Below the pieces are notes generated by a model. The model had not been told where the DNA came from, made no database searches, and saw nothing but the letters and a program-made list of their open reading frames with translations. Shown piece by piece: positions 32,744 to 39,793 of a DNA stretch of 39,793 nt (within the stretch, counting starts at the first letter, position 1; each line of letters begins with the position of its first letter). The DNA is taken from positions 1 through 39,793 of the forward strand of contig JAAYOH010000080.1 in NCBI GenBank assembly GCA_012520375.1, given 5' to 3'. The position numbers and the translations under genes were made by a program. The stretch is from Clostridiales bacterium. GTDB lineage: Bacteria > Bacillota > Clostridia > Christensenellales > Aristaeellaceae.

Positions 32744-33145
32744 ATGAACAGGGCGGAACTTACCCGTTGGATCCGGGAGCAGTACGGCGTGGAGCCGGAA
32801 TACCCTTGGCCGGAGACGCCCCGGCACGGGGTGTTCCGCCATCCCGGCAACCGAAAATGGTTTGCCATCATCATGGACATCCCGCGGGATCGGCTGGAGC
32901 CGGGGTCGACGGGTCGGATTGACGTGGTCAACCTCAAGGGCGACCCGATGTTGATCGGGGCGCTCCTGGGGTTGCCGGGCATATACCCCGCCTATCATAT
33001 GAACAAGACCCATTGGATTTCCGTGGCCCTGGACGGGCGGGTAGACGAAGAACAGCTTAAGGGACTCCTTGCCATGAGCCGGGATTTGAGCGGCGGGGGA
33101 CGGGGAAGGCGGGACCCAAAGAATGGAGAGACCGGGCGTGGATAG
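32744..33145 (+). CDS. MmcQ/YjbR family protein
   Basis: The 133-residue protein has the YjbR pattern: FRHPGNRKWFAIIMDI near residue 31, VVNLKGDP and PAYHMNKTHWISVALDG around residues 82-98, and the final LLAMSRDL. The family has a CyaY-like fold and is often annotated as DNA-binding, but I know of no proven function. It sits inside the cobalamin uptake operon, between btuF (22 bp upstream) and btuC (overlapping by 8 bp), an unusual place. The last 20 or so residues are Gly/Arg-rich and beyond the normal family end. They may simply result from the overlap with btuC. Confidence 0.85.
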   Translation: MNRAELTRWIREQYGVEPEYPWPETPRHGVFRHPGNRKWFAIIMDIPRDRLEPGSTGRIDVVNLKGDPMLIGALLGLPGIYPAYHMNKTHWISVALDGRVDEEQLKGLLAMSRDLSGGGRGRRDPKNGETGRG

Positions 33146-34166
33146 AGACAAAAAGAGGCGGGTGCGCAGGCTGGCTTTGTATGGAGCGCCGGTGCCCCTC
33201 GTATTTGCCCTTTGCGTGTGTGTCGGCAGCGTGAACATCGGGCTGGGGCAGACCATCCGGGCGCTTTTTGGCCTTTTGGAAGCGGCATCCCCGGACAGCT
33301 TGATCATCCGGACGGTGCGCCTGCCAAGGGTTCTGTGCGTGGCCCTGGTGGGGGCAGCCCTGTCCCTGAGCGGGTGCGCCATGCAGGGCCTGCTGCGCAA
33401 TCCCCTGGCAGACGGGTCCACTTTGGGGGTGTCTGCAGGGGCAGCCCTCGGGGCGGTGCTCGCTATCGCCCTGGGGAGGACGGGCATGGGGGGCGCAGTG
33501 GTGATGGCGGTGCTGTTTGCCTTCGGCTCCCTGCTGGTCATCCTGGCCCTCTCCTTCGCGCTGGACGGCAGCCTTGCCACCAACACCATCATCCTGGTGG
33601 GGGTAATTTTCTCCATGTTCGCCAGCGCCCTCATGAGCCTGGTCATTGCCTTTGCAGGGGAACATGTCAGGACCATCACGTTCTGGACCATGGGCTCCCT
33701 GGCTGGGACGGGGTACGGCCACGCCCTGCTGCTGGCGGGGGCGCTGCTGCCCTGTGCCGGCATCATCCTGTGCCTGGGCCGGGAACTCAACGCCTTTGCG
33801 GTAGGGGAGGAGAACGCCCGGCACGTGGGGGTGGATGTGAAAAGGGTAAAGCTGCTGGTGATGGTGTGTGTGTCCGCCCTGATCGGTGTGTGTGTGTCCG
33901 TAGGCGGGACCATTGGCTTTGTAGGCTTGGTGATCCCCCACATGACCCGGATGCTCTCGGGGCCAGACCACAAAGTGCTCCTGCCCGCCAGCATGACGGT
34001 AGGGGCGGTTTTTTTGATGTTGGCGGATTTGACGGCCCGCATCCTGGTGAAACCCCTGGAATTGCCCATCGGCGTACTCACCTCGTTGGTGGGGGCGGTG
34101 GCCTTCGTGCTGATCTTCTATCGGAGCAGAAGGGGGGCTGCCGGACATGAGTATGTTGGATATTGA
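33138..34166 (+). CDS. btuC: Cobalamin ABC importer permease (FecCD/BtuC family)
   Basis: The 342-residue protein has the ten-helix FecCD layout. Signatures are RLPRVLCVALVGAALSLSGC followed by MQGLLRNPLADGSTLGVSAG in the first half, and the coupling region VGGTIGFVGLVIPHMTRMLS followed by GPDHK in the second. GGAGAG (33125-33130) lies 7 bp before a GTG at 33138, so I use that start; an in-frame ATG at 33123 is the alternative and would overlap the YjbR gene by 23 bp. The 3' end overlaps the ATPase gene by 20 bp, so the two are coupled. Confidence 0.9.
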   Translation: MDRDKKRRVRRLALYGAPVPLVFALCVCVGSVNIGLGQTIRALFGLLEAASPDSLIIRTVRLPRVLCVALVGAALSLSGCAMQGLLRNPLADGSTLGVSAGAALGAVLAIALGRTGMGGAVVMAVLFAFGSLLVILALSFALDGSLATNTIILVGVIFSMFASALMSLVIAFAGEHVRTITFWTMGSLAGTGYGHALLLAGALLPCAGIILCLGRELNAFAVGEENARHVGVDVKRVKLLVMVCVSALIGVCVSVGGTIGFVGLVIPHMTRMLSGPDHKVLLPASMTVGAVFLMLADLTARILVKPLELPIGVLTSLVGAVAFVLIFYRSRRGAAGHEYVGY

Positions 34167-34896
34167 AAATCTGGGCGTAGCGTATGGCCCCCTGAAGATC
34201 CTGAAGGATGTGAGTTTTTCCCTGGAAGAGGGCCAGTGGCTGATGCTGGTGGGGCCCAACGGGGCGGGAAAATCCACCCTGATCAATGCCGTGGCCGGAG
34301 GAACGGCTTACACCGGACGCATCCGGTTGCAGGGCCGGGACATCACCGGGATGAGGCCCCGGGAGCGGGCACGGCGGGTGGGGGTGCTGGCCCAGCGCAG
34401 CGGCGTAGGCTATGCCTATACCGTGGAAGATGTGGTGCGGCTGGGCCGCTATGCCCACGGGCGGGACCCGAAGAACGCTGCCCACATACACAGGGCCTTG
34501 GTGCAAGTAGGTATGGAGGAGAAGCGGGACCAGTCGGTGCTTACCCTGTCCGGGGGGGAGTTGCAGCGTACCTTTCTGGCCCAAGTACTGGCACAAAATC
34601 CGGATCTGCTGATTCTGGACGAGCCCACCAACCATCTGGACCTGAAATACCGGCAGCAGGTGTTTGAACTGGTGGGGAAATGGCTGCAGACCCCCGGCAG
34701 GGCGGTGCTGTGCGTGGTGCACGACCTGAGCCTGGCGCTGGCCTATGGTACCTGTGCGGTCCTGCTGAAAGAAGGCAGGGTGATGGACCGGGGCGTGCCC
34801 AAAAAAGTGCTCAGCCGGGAAAACCTGCTGAGCACCTACGATATGGATGTGGCAGCCTGGTCCCGGCGCATGCTGGGGCAGTGGAACGACATGTGA
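34147..34896 (+). CDS. btuD: Cobalamin ABC importer ATPase (BtuD/FecE-like)
   Basis: The 249-residue protein has one ABC domain with Walker A GPNGAGKST, signature LSGGELQRTFLAQVLAQ, Walker B LLILDEPTNHLD and switch VVHDLSLAL. It is the last gene of the riboswitch-controlled operon. The start overlaps btuC by 20 bp. The stop is 12 bp from the convergent PHP gene, and no terminator is visible between them, so antisense overlap of the two transcripts is likely. Confidence 0.9.
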   Translation: MSMLDIENLGVAYGPLKILKDVSFSLEEGQWLMLVGPNGAGKSTLINAVAGGTAYTGRIRLQGRDITGMRPRERARRVGVLAQRSGVGYAYTVEDVVRLGRYAHGRDPKNAAHIHRALVQVGMEEKRDQSVLTLSGGELQRTFLAQVLAQNPDLLILDEPTNHLDLKYRQQVFELVGKWLQTPGRAVLCVVHDLSLALAYGTCAVLLKEGRVMDRGVPKKVLSRENLLSTYDMDVAAWSRRMLGQWNDM

Positions 34897-34908
34897 AAAA
34901 TGCGCTCC

Positions 34909-35601
34909 TTAGTCCAGGCTCACCAGGGGAACGGCCTCTCCCGTTCGCAGGCAGGCGATGAGTTCTTCCATGGTGTGAACGGGCCAGGGGAGGCGCATGG
35001 GGCCCCCGAATACCCACAGGGTGCTGTGGGCGTCGCTGCCCGCAAGCTGGATCTTGTTGTGGTCTTCCGCCAATTTCAGGGCTTTGGCGTCCCACTCCGC
35101 ATGGCCGGGATGATGGGCGGCGTTGAACACTTCGATGGCGTCAAAGAACTCGGGCTGGGGGGTGAAGGGAGGGATGTAGTAGGCCTCCCTGTAGGGATGG
35201 GCGTGGCACAAAAAGGCGCCGGCGGCCCGGCAGCGGCGGGCGTATTCCTCCAGGGGCCACAGGGCCACGTCGGGGTTGGCCAGCAGAAAGTCTTCGCCCA
35301 AGCCATAGGTGAGCACCTCGGGGCCGAAGGTGTTGGTTTCCCAGCCAAAGAGCACGGTAAGGCCCAGCCGCTCCCCCTCTTCCCTGGCCAAGCGATAACC
35401 CCGCATCAGACAGTCCACCTGTCCCGCCCAGGGAAGGCTGAAATCGCAGTTGATGTTGGCGTTGAAGAAGTGATCCGTGATCACGATCAAATCATATCCC
35501 GCTTGTTTGCAGGCCCGGACGATCTGTTTGGCTTCCGCGCGTCCGCAGTGGCTGGATTCTGCCGTGTGCAGGTGCAACTGGGCATAGAAGTTTTTGCTCA
35601 T
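34909..35601 (-). CDS. PHP-domain metal-dependent phosphoesterase-like protein
   Basis: The 230-residue protein has the PHP metal-binding motifs in order: HLHT (His10, His12), ITDH (Asp43, His44), Glu in GWETN, CHAHP and AGSDAH. The family contains histidinol phosphatases and nucleotide phosphoesterases; no partner domain is attached and the substrate is unknown. Its ATG overlaps the stop codon of the TupA-like gene by 4 bp, so the two are translated together and probably act in one process. It is the last gene of the gltX operon. Confidence 0.85.
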   Translation of the reverse strand: MSKNFYAQLHLHTAESSHCGRAEAKQIVRACKQAGYDLIVITDHFFNANINCDFSLPWAGQVDCLMRGYRLAREEGERLGLTVLFGWETNTFGPEVLTYGLGEDFLLANPDVALWPLEEYARRCRAAGAFLCHAHPYREAYYIPPFTPQPEFFDAIEVFNAAHHPGHAEWDAKALKLAEDHNKIQLAGSDAHSTLWVFGGPMRLPWPVHTMEELIACLRTGEAVPLVSLD

Positions 35602-36542
35602 GGATGCTTTGCCTCGCCCGGCAGGCGGATCAGGTCTCCCAGGTGCTCCTCAAAGGAGCGGGGCCGGAAGACCTCCATGCCAAAGCCATGGAAGAAGGTC
35701 ATTTCCCCAAAGTACACCCGGCCTGCCACCTCGTACAGGTCGATGCGGATGTGGGGGATGCCCTGGGACAGGGCCTTGGCCACCCCGATCATTTCTTCCA
35801 GGCAGGTCGGCCTGGGCACCTCGCCGTCGTAGCCGGGGTGGCGGTTGAGCATATCCTGGCGCACCCAGTTCAGGTCGTAGAAGTTGCGGCGGTGTCCATC
35901 GCCCCCATCCTTGTAGCGGTCCACGTCCACGATGACATATTTGGGCTCGCCGTCGAAGCACAGGAACTTGTAGTCCAGCGGGACGCTGCCGTTTGGTCCT
36001 TCGAGGAACTGTTCCACCAGGATCCGGGGCTTGACGGCAAGATAGGGCCATTCCCTGCTGAGGTAGAACCAGTTTGAGGCCATCCAGCCCGGGAGCCGGG
36101 CTTTTTTCTGTTCCAACTGGGCTGGGGTGAGGCTGCCGTCCTGGATAATATTGCAGCTGGAGCCATGGGTACACTTGAGCACGTAGCGTTGGGGCAGTTT
36201 ATCCCATTGGATATCCCAGGGCCGCTGATAACGGGCGATCTCGGGGATCAGGTACTGCTCACCCACCTGCTGTTTGACATAGTCCCGCACCGCCAGTTTG
36301 TCCACGAAGATATTGTAGATGGGCTGCCGGTCGTATAGCTTGATCCACTGGGCCTTTTCGTTGTATAGCCTGGGATGCTTCAGATTCAGGCGTCGGCCCA
36401 GCTTCAAGAAGTACTGGATCTTCAGAAAGGGAACGTCCGGGACCCAATCCAGCATCCGACGCCTGGCCAGGCCGTTCCATTTGCTGAACAAAAAAATCCG
36501 CAGCCGCCACAGGGGCGTGCGCTCGGTTATGGTCTGTGCCAT
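35598..36542 (-). CDS. TupA-like ATP-grasp family protein
   Basis: The 314-residue protein matches the TupA-like ATP-grasp group, which includes proteins for teichuronopeptide or capsular polymer synthesis. Visible family segments are NEKAQWIKLYDRQP, VLKCTHGSSCNII and VEQFLEGPNGSVPLDYKFLC, with Asp/Glu-rich metal positions near the C-terminus (IDLYEVAGRVYFGEMTFFHG). A peptide or amino acid ligation to a cell-surface polymer is the usual role. It lies 14 bp after gltX with GGGGGAG overlapping the gltX end, so it is cotranscribed with gltX. Neighbouring glycosyltransferases are absent. Confidence 0.8.
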   Translation of the reverse strand: MAQTITERTPLWRLRIFLFSKWNGLARRRMLDWVPDVPFLKIQYFLKLGRRLNLKHPRLYNEKAQWIKLYDRQPIYNIFVDKLAVRDYVKQQVGEQYLIPEIARYQRPWDIQWDKLPQRYVLKCTHGSSCNIIQDGSLTPAQLEQKKARLPGWMASNWFYLSREWPYLAVKPRILVEQFLEGPNGSVPLDYKFLCFDGEPKYVIVDVDRYKDGGDGHRRNFYDLNWVRQDMLNRHPGYDGEVPRPTCLEEMIGVAKALSQGIPHIRIDLYEVAGRVYFGEMTFFHGFGMEVFRPRSFEEHLGDLIRLPGEAKHP

Positions 36543-36556
36543 CCCTGCTCCCCCTT

Positions 36557-38065
36557 TCAGCCTTCCAGCATGGCGATGGATTTGTCCAGCCGCCGCAGGG
36601 ATTCCTCTTTGCCCAGGAGGCCGGCGATCTCAAAGGCGCCGCCCGGGGTGGAGGCCTTGCCGGAGATGGCGATGCGCAGGGGCCACAGAACCTGGCCGTT
36701 CTTGATGCCCAGCCGGGAGACGAAAGCCAGTACGGTTTCATGGAGGGCGGACTCGGACCAGTCCTCCTGATCCAGGAGCACGGGACGCAGCTGCTTCAGC
36801 ACATCCAAGGCCAGGGCGGGGTCGGTCTTCATCTTCTTGTGGGTGTACAAAGAGACGTCATATGCAGGCATTTCTGCCAGGAAGTCGATGAAGCCGGGGA
36901 TCTGGTTCAAGACCTCTACGCGGGGCTGCAGCAGCTGGGCCACCCGGGCGTAGTCGAAATTTTCCGGCAGCACCTGGGCGATCCAGGGCGTTGCCAGCTC
37001 CAAGAAGCGCTCCGGGCTGAGCCTGCGGATGTATTCCCAGTTGAACCAGTTCAGCTTGTCCATGTTGAATATGGCCGGGGACTTGTTGACACCCTCCAGG
37101 TCGAAGACCTGCTCCAACTCGGACAGGGTGAAAAACTCCCGTTCGTTGCGGGGGCTCCAGCCCAGGAGCACGATGAAATTGATGATGGCCTCCTGCAGGT
37201 AGCCCGCTTCCAACAGATCCTCGAAGGAGGGATCGCCGTAGCGCTTGGACAATTTGCGCACCACGGGGATGGGCTTTCCGTTCTCATCCAGGATGATCTC
37301 CTGGGTCTCTTTGTCGCGCTGCACATCTTCCCGCATGACGGGGGGCATGTGGGCGTACAGGGGGGGCGTCCACCCGAAGGCCTCGTACAGCAGGTTGTAC
37401 TTGGGGGCGCTGGACAGGTATTCCGTTCCCCGGGTGACGTGGGAGATGCCCATGGTATGGTCGTCGATGACGTTGGCGAAGTTATAGGTGGGCAACCCGT
37501 CCGCTTTGATCAGCACATTGTCGTCCAGGGTGGAGCAATCCACCTCCACATGCCCATACAATATGTCGTCAAAGGATGCCTTGCCTGTGGCGGGGATGTT
37601 CTGGCGGATCACATAGGACTCCCCGGCATCCAGCCTGCGCTGGACTTCTTCCTTGGAGAGGTGCAGGCAGTGCTTGTCGTACTTGAAGGTTTCCCCCTTG
37701 GCTTCAGCCTTTGCCCGCTCTTCATCCAACCGCTCCTTGGGGCAGAAGCAGTAGTAGGCGCCGCCTTTTTCCACCAGTTCCTTGGCGTAGGGTAGGTACA
37801 TGGACTTGCGCTGGGTCTGGATATAGGGGCCATAATCGCCCCCTATGTCAGGTCCTTCGTCGTAGCGCAGCCCCGCCTGGGCCAGGGACGCATAGATCTT
37901 TTCTATCGCGCCGGGCACTTCCCGCTCCTGATCGGTGTCTTCAATGCGAAGAATAAACTTTCCGCCCATGCGCCGGGCGTACAAGTAGGTATAAAGAGCG
38001 GTGCGCAGACCGCCAAGATGCAGATAACCGGTGGGACTGGGTGCGAAACGGGTACGTACCTCCAT
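36557..38065 (-). CDS. gltX: Glutamyl-tRNA synthetase
   Basis: The 502-residue enzyme is a class I aminoacyl-tRNA synthetase with the HIGH-type motif HLGG (residues 16-19, after APSPTGYL) and the KMSKS-type loop KLSKR (271-275). About 20 residues before that loop (VMREDVQRDKETQEIILDE and on) look like an insertion compared with the usual short GEDGKKLSKR context. I chose the ATG at 38065 because GAGGAG is 9 bp upstream; the ATG at 38071 is only 3 bp from it. It is the first gene of an operon with the TupA-like and PHP genes. Without a glutaminyl-tRNA synthetase in view I cannot say whether it also charges tRNA-Gln. Confidence 0.96.
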   Translation of the reverse strand: MEVRTRFAPSPTGYLHLGGLRTALYTYLYARRMGGKFILRIEDTDQEREVPGAIEKIYASLAQAGLRYDEGPDIGGDYGPYIQTQRKSMYLPYAKELVEKGGAYYCFCPKERLDEERAKAEAKGETFKYDKHCLHLSKEEVQRRLDAGESYVIRQNIPATGKASFDDILYGHVEVDCSTLDDNVLIKADGLPTYNFANVIDDHTMGISHVTRGTEYLSSAPKYNLLYEAFGWTPPLYAHMPPVMREDVQRDKETQEIILDENGKPIPVVRKLSKRYGDPSFEDLLEAGYLQEAIINFIVLLGWSPRNEREFFTLSELEQVFDLEGVNKSPAIFNMDKLNWFNWEYIRRLSPERFLELATPWIAQVLPENFDYARVAQLLQPRVEVLNQIPGFIDFLAEMPAYDVSLYTHKKMKTDPALALDVLKQLRPVLLDQEDWSESALHETVLAFVSRLGIKNGQVLWPLRIAISGKASTPGGAFEIAGLLGKEESLRRLDKSIAMLEG

Positions 38066-38096
38066 ATCCATCGTCTCCTCGCCTGTTGCTGTCACA

Positions 38097-38125
38097 AGTA
38101 TACACGAGGACAGGTTAAGTTTCAA
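38097..38125 (-). promoter_or_regulatory. Promoter for the gltX operon
   Basis: On the minus strand, TTGAAA (38125-38120), a 17-bp spacer and TATACT (38102-38097) precede the gltX ATG by about 32 bp. The short leader rules out a T-box. Confidence 0.8.
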
Positions 38126-38161
38126 CCTTGATGAATACGGGAACGGGAGACCGGATCGTGG

Positions 38162-38196
38162 AAAAGGAGCCGCTGCAGATACACTGCAACGGCTCC
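38162..38196 (-). terminator. Intrinsic terminator after the sugar permease operon
   Basis: On the minus strand, GGAGCCG-TGCA pairs with TGCA-CGGCTCC (38196-38166, one mismatch, 7-base loop), followed by TTTT (38165-38162). It ends the operon of the two permeases just upstream of the gltX promoter. Confidence 0.8.
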
Positions 38197-38206
38197 CTTT
38201 GAAGGA

Positions 38207-39247
38207 TCAATCGGCTTTCTTTCTGCCGGTGTAGGTGACCACGGCGCGCTGTATGCCGATGAACAATAGCAGCAGGGCGCCGGTGGCGATCTTGCCCCAC
38301 CAGGACAGCAGGTTGCCGTTGAAGGTGATGAGGGCGGGGATGACCGACTTCAGCAGCACGCCGAACATGGTGCCGATCATGTACCCCACGCCGCCGGTGA
38401 GCAGGGTGCCCCCGATGACCGCGCAGGTGATCACCTCCAGCTCGCCCCCCTGCAGAGACAGGTTCCAGCCCGATTTGACGTACAGGGCATAGGCCACGCC
38501 CGCCAGCACGGAGCACAGGCCGTTGAAACCGTAGACCAGGACCTTGGTACGGGCCACGGGCAGGCCCATCAGCTTGGCGGATTGCTCGTTGCCGCCGATG
38601 GCGTAAACGTTGCGGCCAAAGCGGGTTTTCTGCAGGATGATGATGCCCACCGCGATCATGACCAGGAAGAGGATGAGGTTGAAGTTGACGAAGGCGATGG
38701 GCTTGATCTTCACCCATTCCCCGTTCTCCGGGCGCATGAAGTAGATCTTGAACTTGGCCAGGGCGTCGATCATGGGATGGGAGATGTCGATGGATTCCCG
38801 GCTGATGAGGGAGCAGGCGCCCCGGGCCAGGAACATGCCGGTGAGGGTGGTGATGAAGGGCGGCATGTTCAGGTAGTGGATGGCGGTGCCCATGAGCAAT
38901 CCCAGGCCCACCCCAACCACCAGGGCAGCGGCGATGCACAGGGCGGGATGGATGCCCAGCACCGTGTTGCCGTAGGCGATGAACATGCCGGTGAGGGAGG
39001 CCACGGCGCCCACGGACAGGTCGATCCCCCCGGTGATCAGCACCATGGTCATCCCCACGGCGGAGATGCCGTAGTAGGCGTTGTCGATGAACATATTCAC
39101 GAAGGTGCGCAGGGTGGTGAACCCCTTGTCCCCGTACAGAAGGGCGCCGAAAAGGTAGATGATCAGGAAGATGCCCACCGTAGCGTACACCATGATGTAC
39201 TTGGGGTTGGAGATGCGGGATAGCAGGGTCTGTTTCTTGTGCTTCAC
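38207..39247 (-). CDS. Ribose-type ABC importer permease (YjfF/RbsC family)
   Basis: The 346-residue membrane protein has the RbsC-family segments LITGGIDLSVGAVASLTGMF and NMPPFITTLTGMFLARG, then VYAIGGNEQSAKLMGL. It is most like YjfF, the second permease of galactofuranose-type importers. Translation starts at a GTG one base after the stop of the upstream permease, with AGGGGGG 7 bp before it. The pair of different permeases in tandem is the ytfT-yjfF arrangement. It ends the operon, before a terminator. Confidence 0.88.
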   Translation of the reverse strand: MKHKKQTLLSRISNPKYIMVYATVGIFLIIYLFGALLYGDKGFTTLRTFVNMFIDNAYYGISAVGMTMVLITGGIDLSVGAVASLTGMFIAYGNTVLGIHPALCIAAALVVGVGLGLLMGTAIHYLNMPPFITTLTGMFLARGACSLISRESIDISHPMIDALAKFKIYFMRPENGEWVKIKPIAFVNFNLILFLVMIAVGIIILQKTRFGRNVYAIGGNEQSAKLMGLPVARTKVLVYGFNGLCSVLAGVAYALYVKSGWNLSLQGGELEVITCAVIGGTLLTGGVGYMIGTMFGVLLKSVIPALITFNGNLLSWWGKIATGALLLLFIGIQRAVVTYTGRKKAD

Positions 39248-39248
39248 G

Positions 39249-39793
39249 TCAGACGCCCCCCTTCAGTGCGGCGCTGCGCTGCTTGGTGCGGCGGGCCATG
39301 TAGTTGCGTACCGGCTCTGACTGGAGCACGATGACCACTGCGATGATGAGGGCCTTGAAGGCCATGGTGGCCTCGGACACGATGCCGAAATAGTACACAA
39401 AGGTCACGATGGTGCGGATGATGATGGAGCCCACCACGGTGCCCGCCAGGGAGAACTTGCCGCCGGACATGTTGGTGCCGCCGATGACCACCGCCAGGAT
39501 GGCGTCCATCTCGTAGTTCAGTCCCGCATTGTTGGAGTCGTTGGACATGATGCGGCTGGAATAGATGATGCCGGAGATGCCGGACAACAGGCCGGTGAGG
39601 GCGAACACGATGAGGATGATGAGCCGTGCGTTGATGCCCGACAGGCGGCTGGCGCTGGGGTTGATACCCACGGATTCCACGAAGGTGCCGAAGGCGGTCT
39701 TCCGGGTGAACAGGACCACGGCGGCCACCACCACGATGCTGATGATGACGGGCATGGGCAGGTAAAACAAGCTGCCCTGTCCGATGACGCGGA
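39249..39793 (-). CDS. Ribose-type ABC importer permease (YtfT-like), 5' end outside window
   Basis: The visible 180 or so residues are the C-terminal half of an RbsC-family permease, with VESVGINPSASRLSGI, the loop NYEMDAILAVVIGGTNMSGG and the basic tail ARRTKQRSAALKGGV. The N-terminus lies beyond the right edge of the window, and the frame is open to the end. It precedes the YjfF-like gene by 1 bp. The ATPase and binding-protein genes of this importer should lie further right. Confidence 0.88.
   Translation of the reverse strand, partial: RVIGQGSLFYLPMPVIISIVVVAAVVLFTRKTAFGTFVESVGINPSASRLSGINARLIILIVFALTGLLSGISGIIYSSRIMSNDSNNAGLNYEMDAILAVVIGGTNMSGGKFSLAGTVVGSIIIRTIVTFVYYFGIVSEATMAFKALIIAVVIVLQSEPVRNYMARRTKQRSAALKGGV

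Noticed and set aside
38066-38125. N-terminal extension of GltX
   Set aside because: The extra codons coincide with the gltX promoter and add a non-conserved segment before the normal family start.
38066-38206. T-box or other regulatory RNA upstream of gltX
   Set aside because: The promoter leaves a leader of about 30 bases, and the hairpin here belongs to the upstream operon as a terminator.

Overview
The window looks like chromosomal DNA from a GC-rich, anaerobic, Gram-positive bacterium of the Clostridia type; I cannot name the species. The reasons are a complete clostridial-style Rnf gene set, a pta-ackA acetate pair next to yceD-rpmF, Sec-type secreted binding proteins, and the lack of any outer-membrane gene. 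I saw no tRNA, rRNA, CRISPR array, insertion sequence or prophage gene. Several promoters match the sigma-70 consensus closely (TTGACA, 17 bp, TATAAT).

Region 1 (1-5.9 kb) is an energy-conserving flavin/iron-sulfur module. It opens inside a gene whose visible part is an array of near-identical 300-bp units, each encoding an RnfG/NqrC-type FMN-binding domain. A small DUF1622 membrane protein follows, then rnfC, rnfD, rnfE, rnfA, rnfB and a gene for a stand-alone FAD synthetase domain. The usual rnfG between rnfD and rnfE is absent. The multi-domain FMN protein is the obvious candidate to replace it, and the FAD synthetase could make the FAD from which FMN is attached.

Region 2 (5.9-11.2 kb) is a ribose-type sugar importer (ATPase, permease, binding protein) followed by a secreted FAD-dependent fumarate-reductase-like flavoprotein. 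Region 3 (11.2-15.3 kb) is a metal P-type ATPase divergent from a TetR regulator and a MATE efflux pump, with a palindromic candidate operator between them. Region 4 (15.3-19.3 kb, minus strand) holds rpmF, yceD, ackA, pta and a DUF4428 zinc-ribbon protein.

Region 5 (19.4-31.4 kb) is a carbohydrate uptake and catabolism island. It has a binding protein, two permeases, two different ATPases, a FGGY kinase, a class II aldolase, two related 2-hydroxyacid dehydrogenases (convergent) and a second FGGY kinase. The substrate is not identifiable from sequence. Region 6 (31.4-34.9 kb) is a cobalamin-riboswitch-controlled B12 uptake operon (btuF, a YjbR-family gene, btuC, btuD). Region 7 (34.9-38.1 kb, minus strand) is gltX followed by a TupA-like ATP-grasp protein and a PHP-domain protein. 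Region 8 (38.2-39.8 kb, minus strand) is the 3' end of another sugar importer operon with two permeases, the first cut by the window edge.

The strongest candidate for something new is region 1: an Rnf complex lacking a standard RnfG and linked to a tandem multi-FMN carrier, a DUF1622 membrane protein and a dedicated FAD synthetase. The secreted flavoprotein at 9.7-11.2 kb might be an electron acceptor, but that link is inference only.
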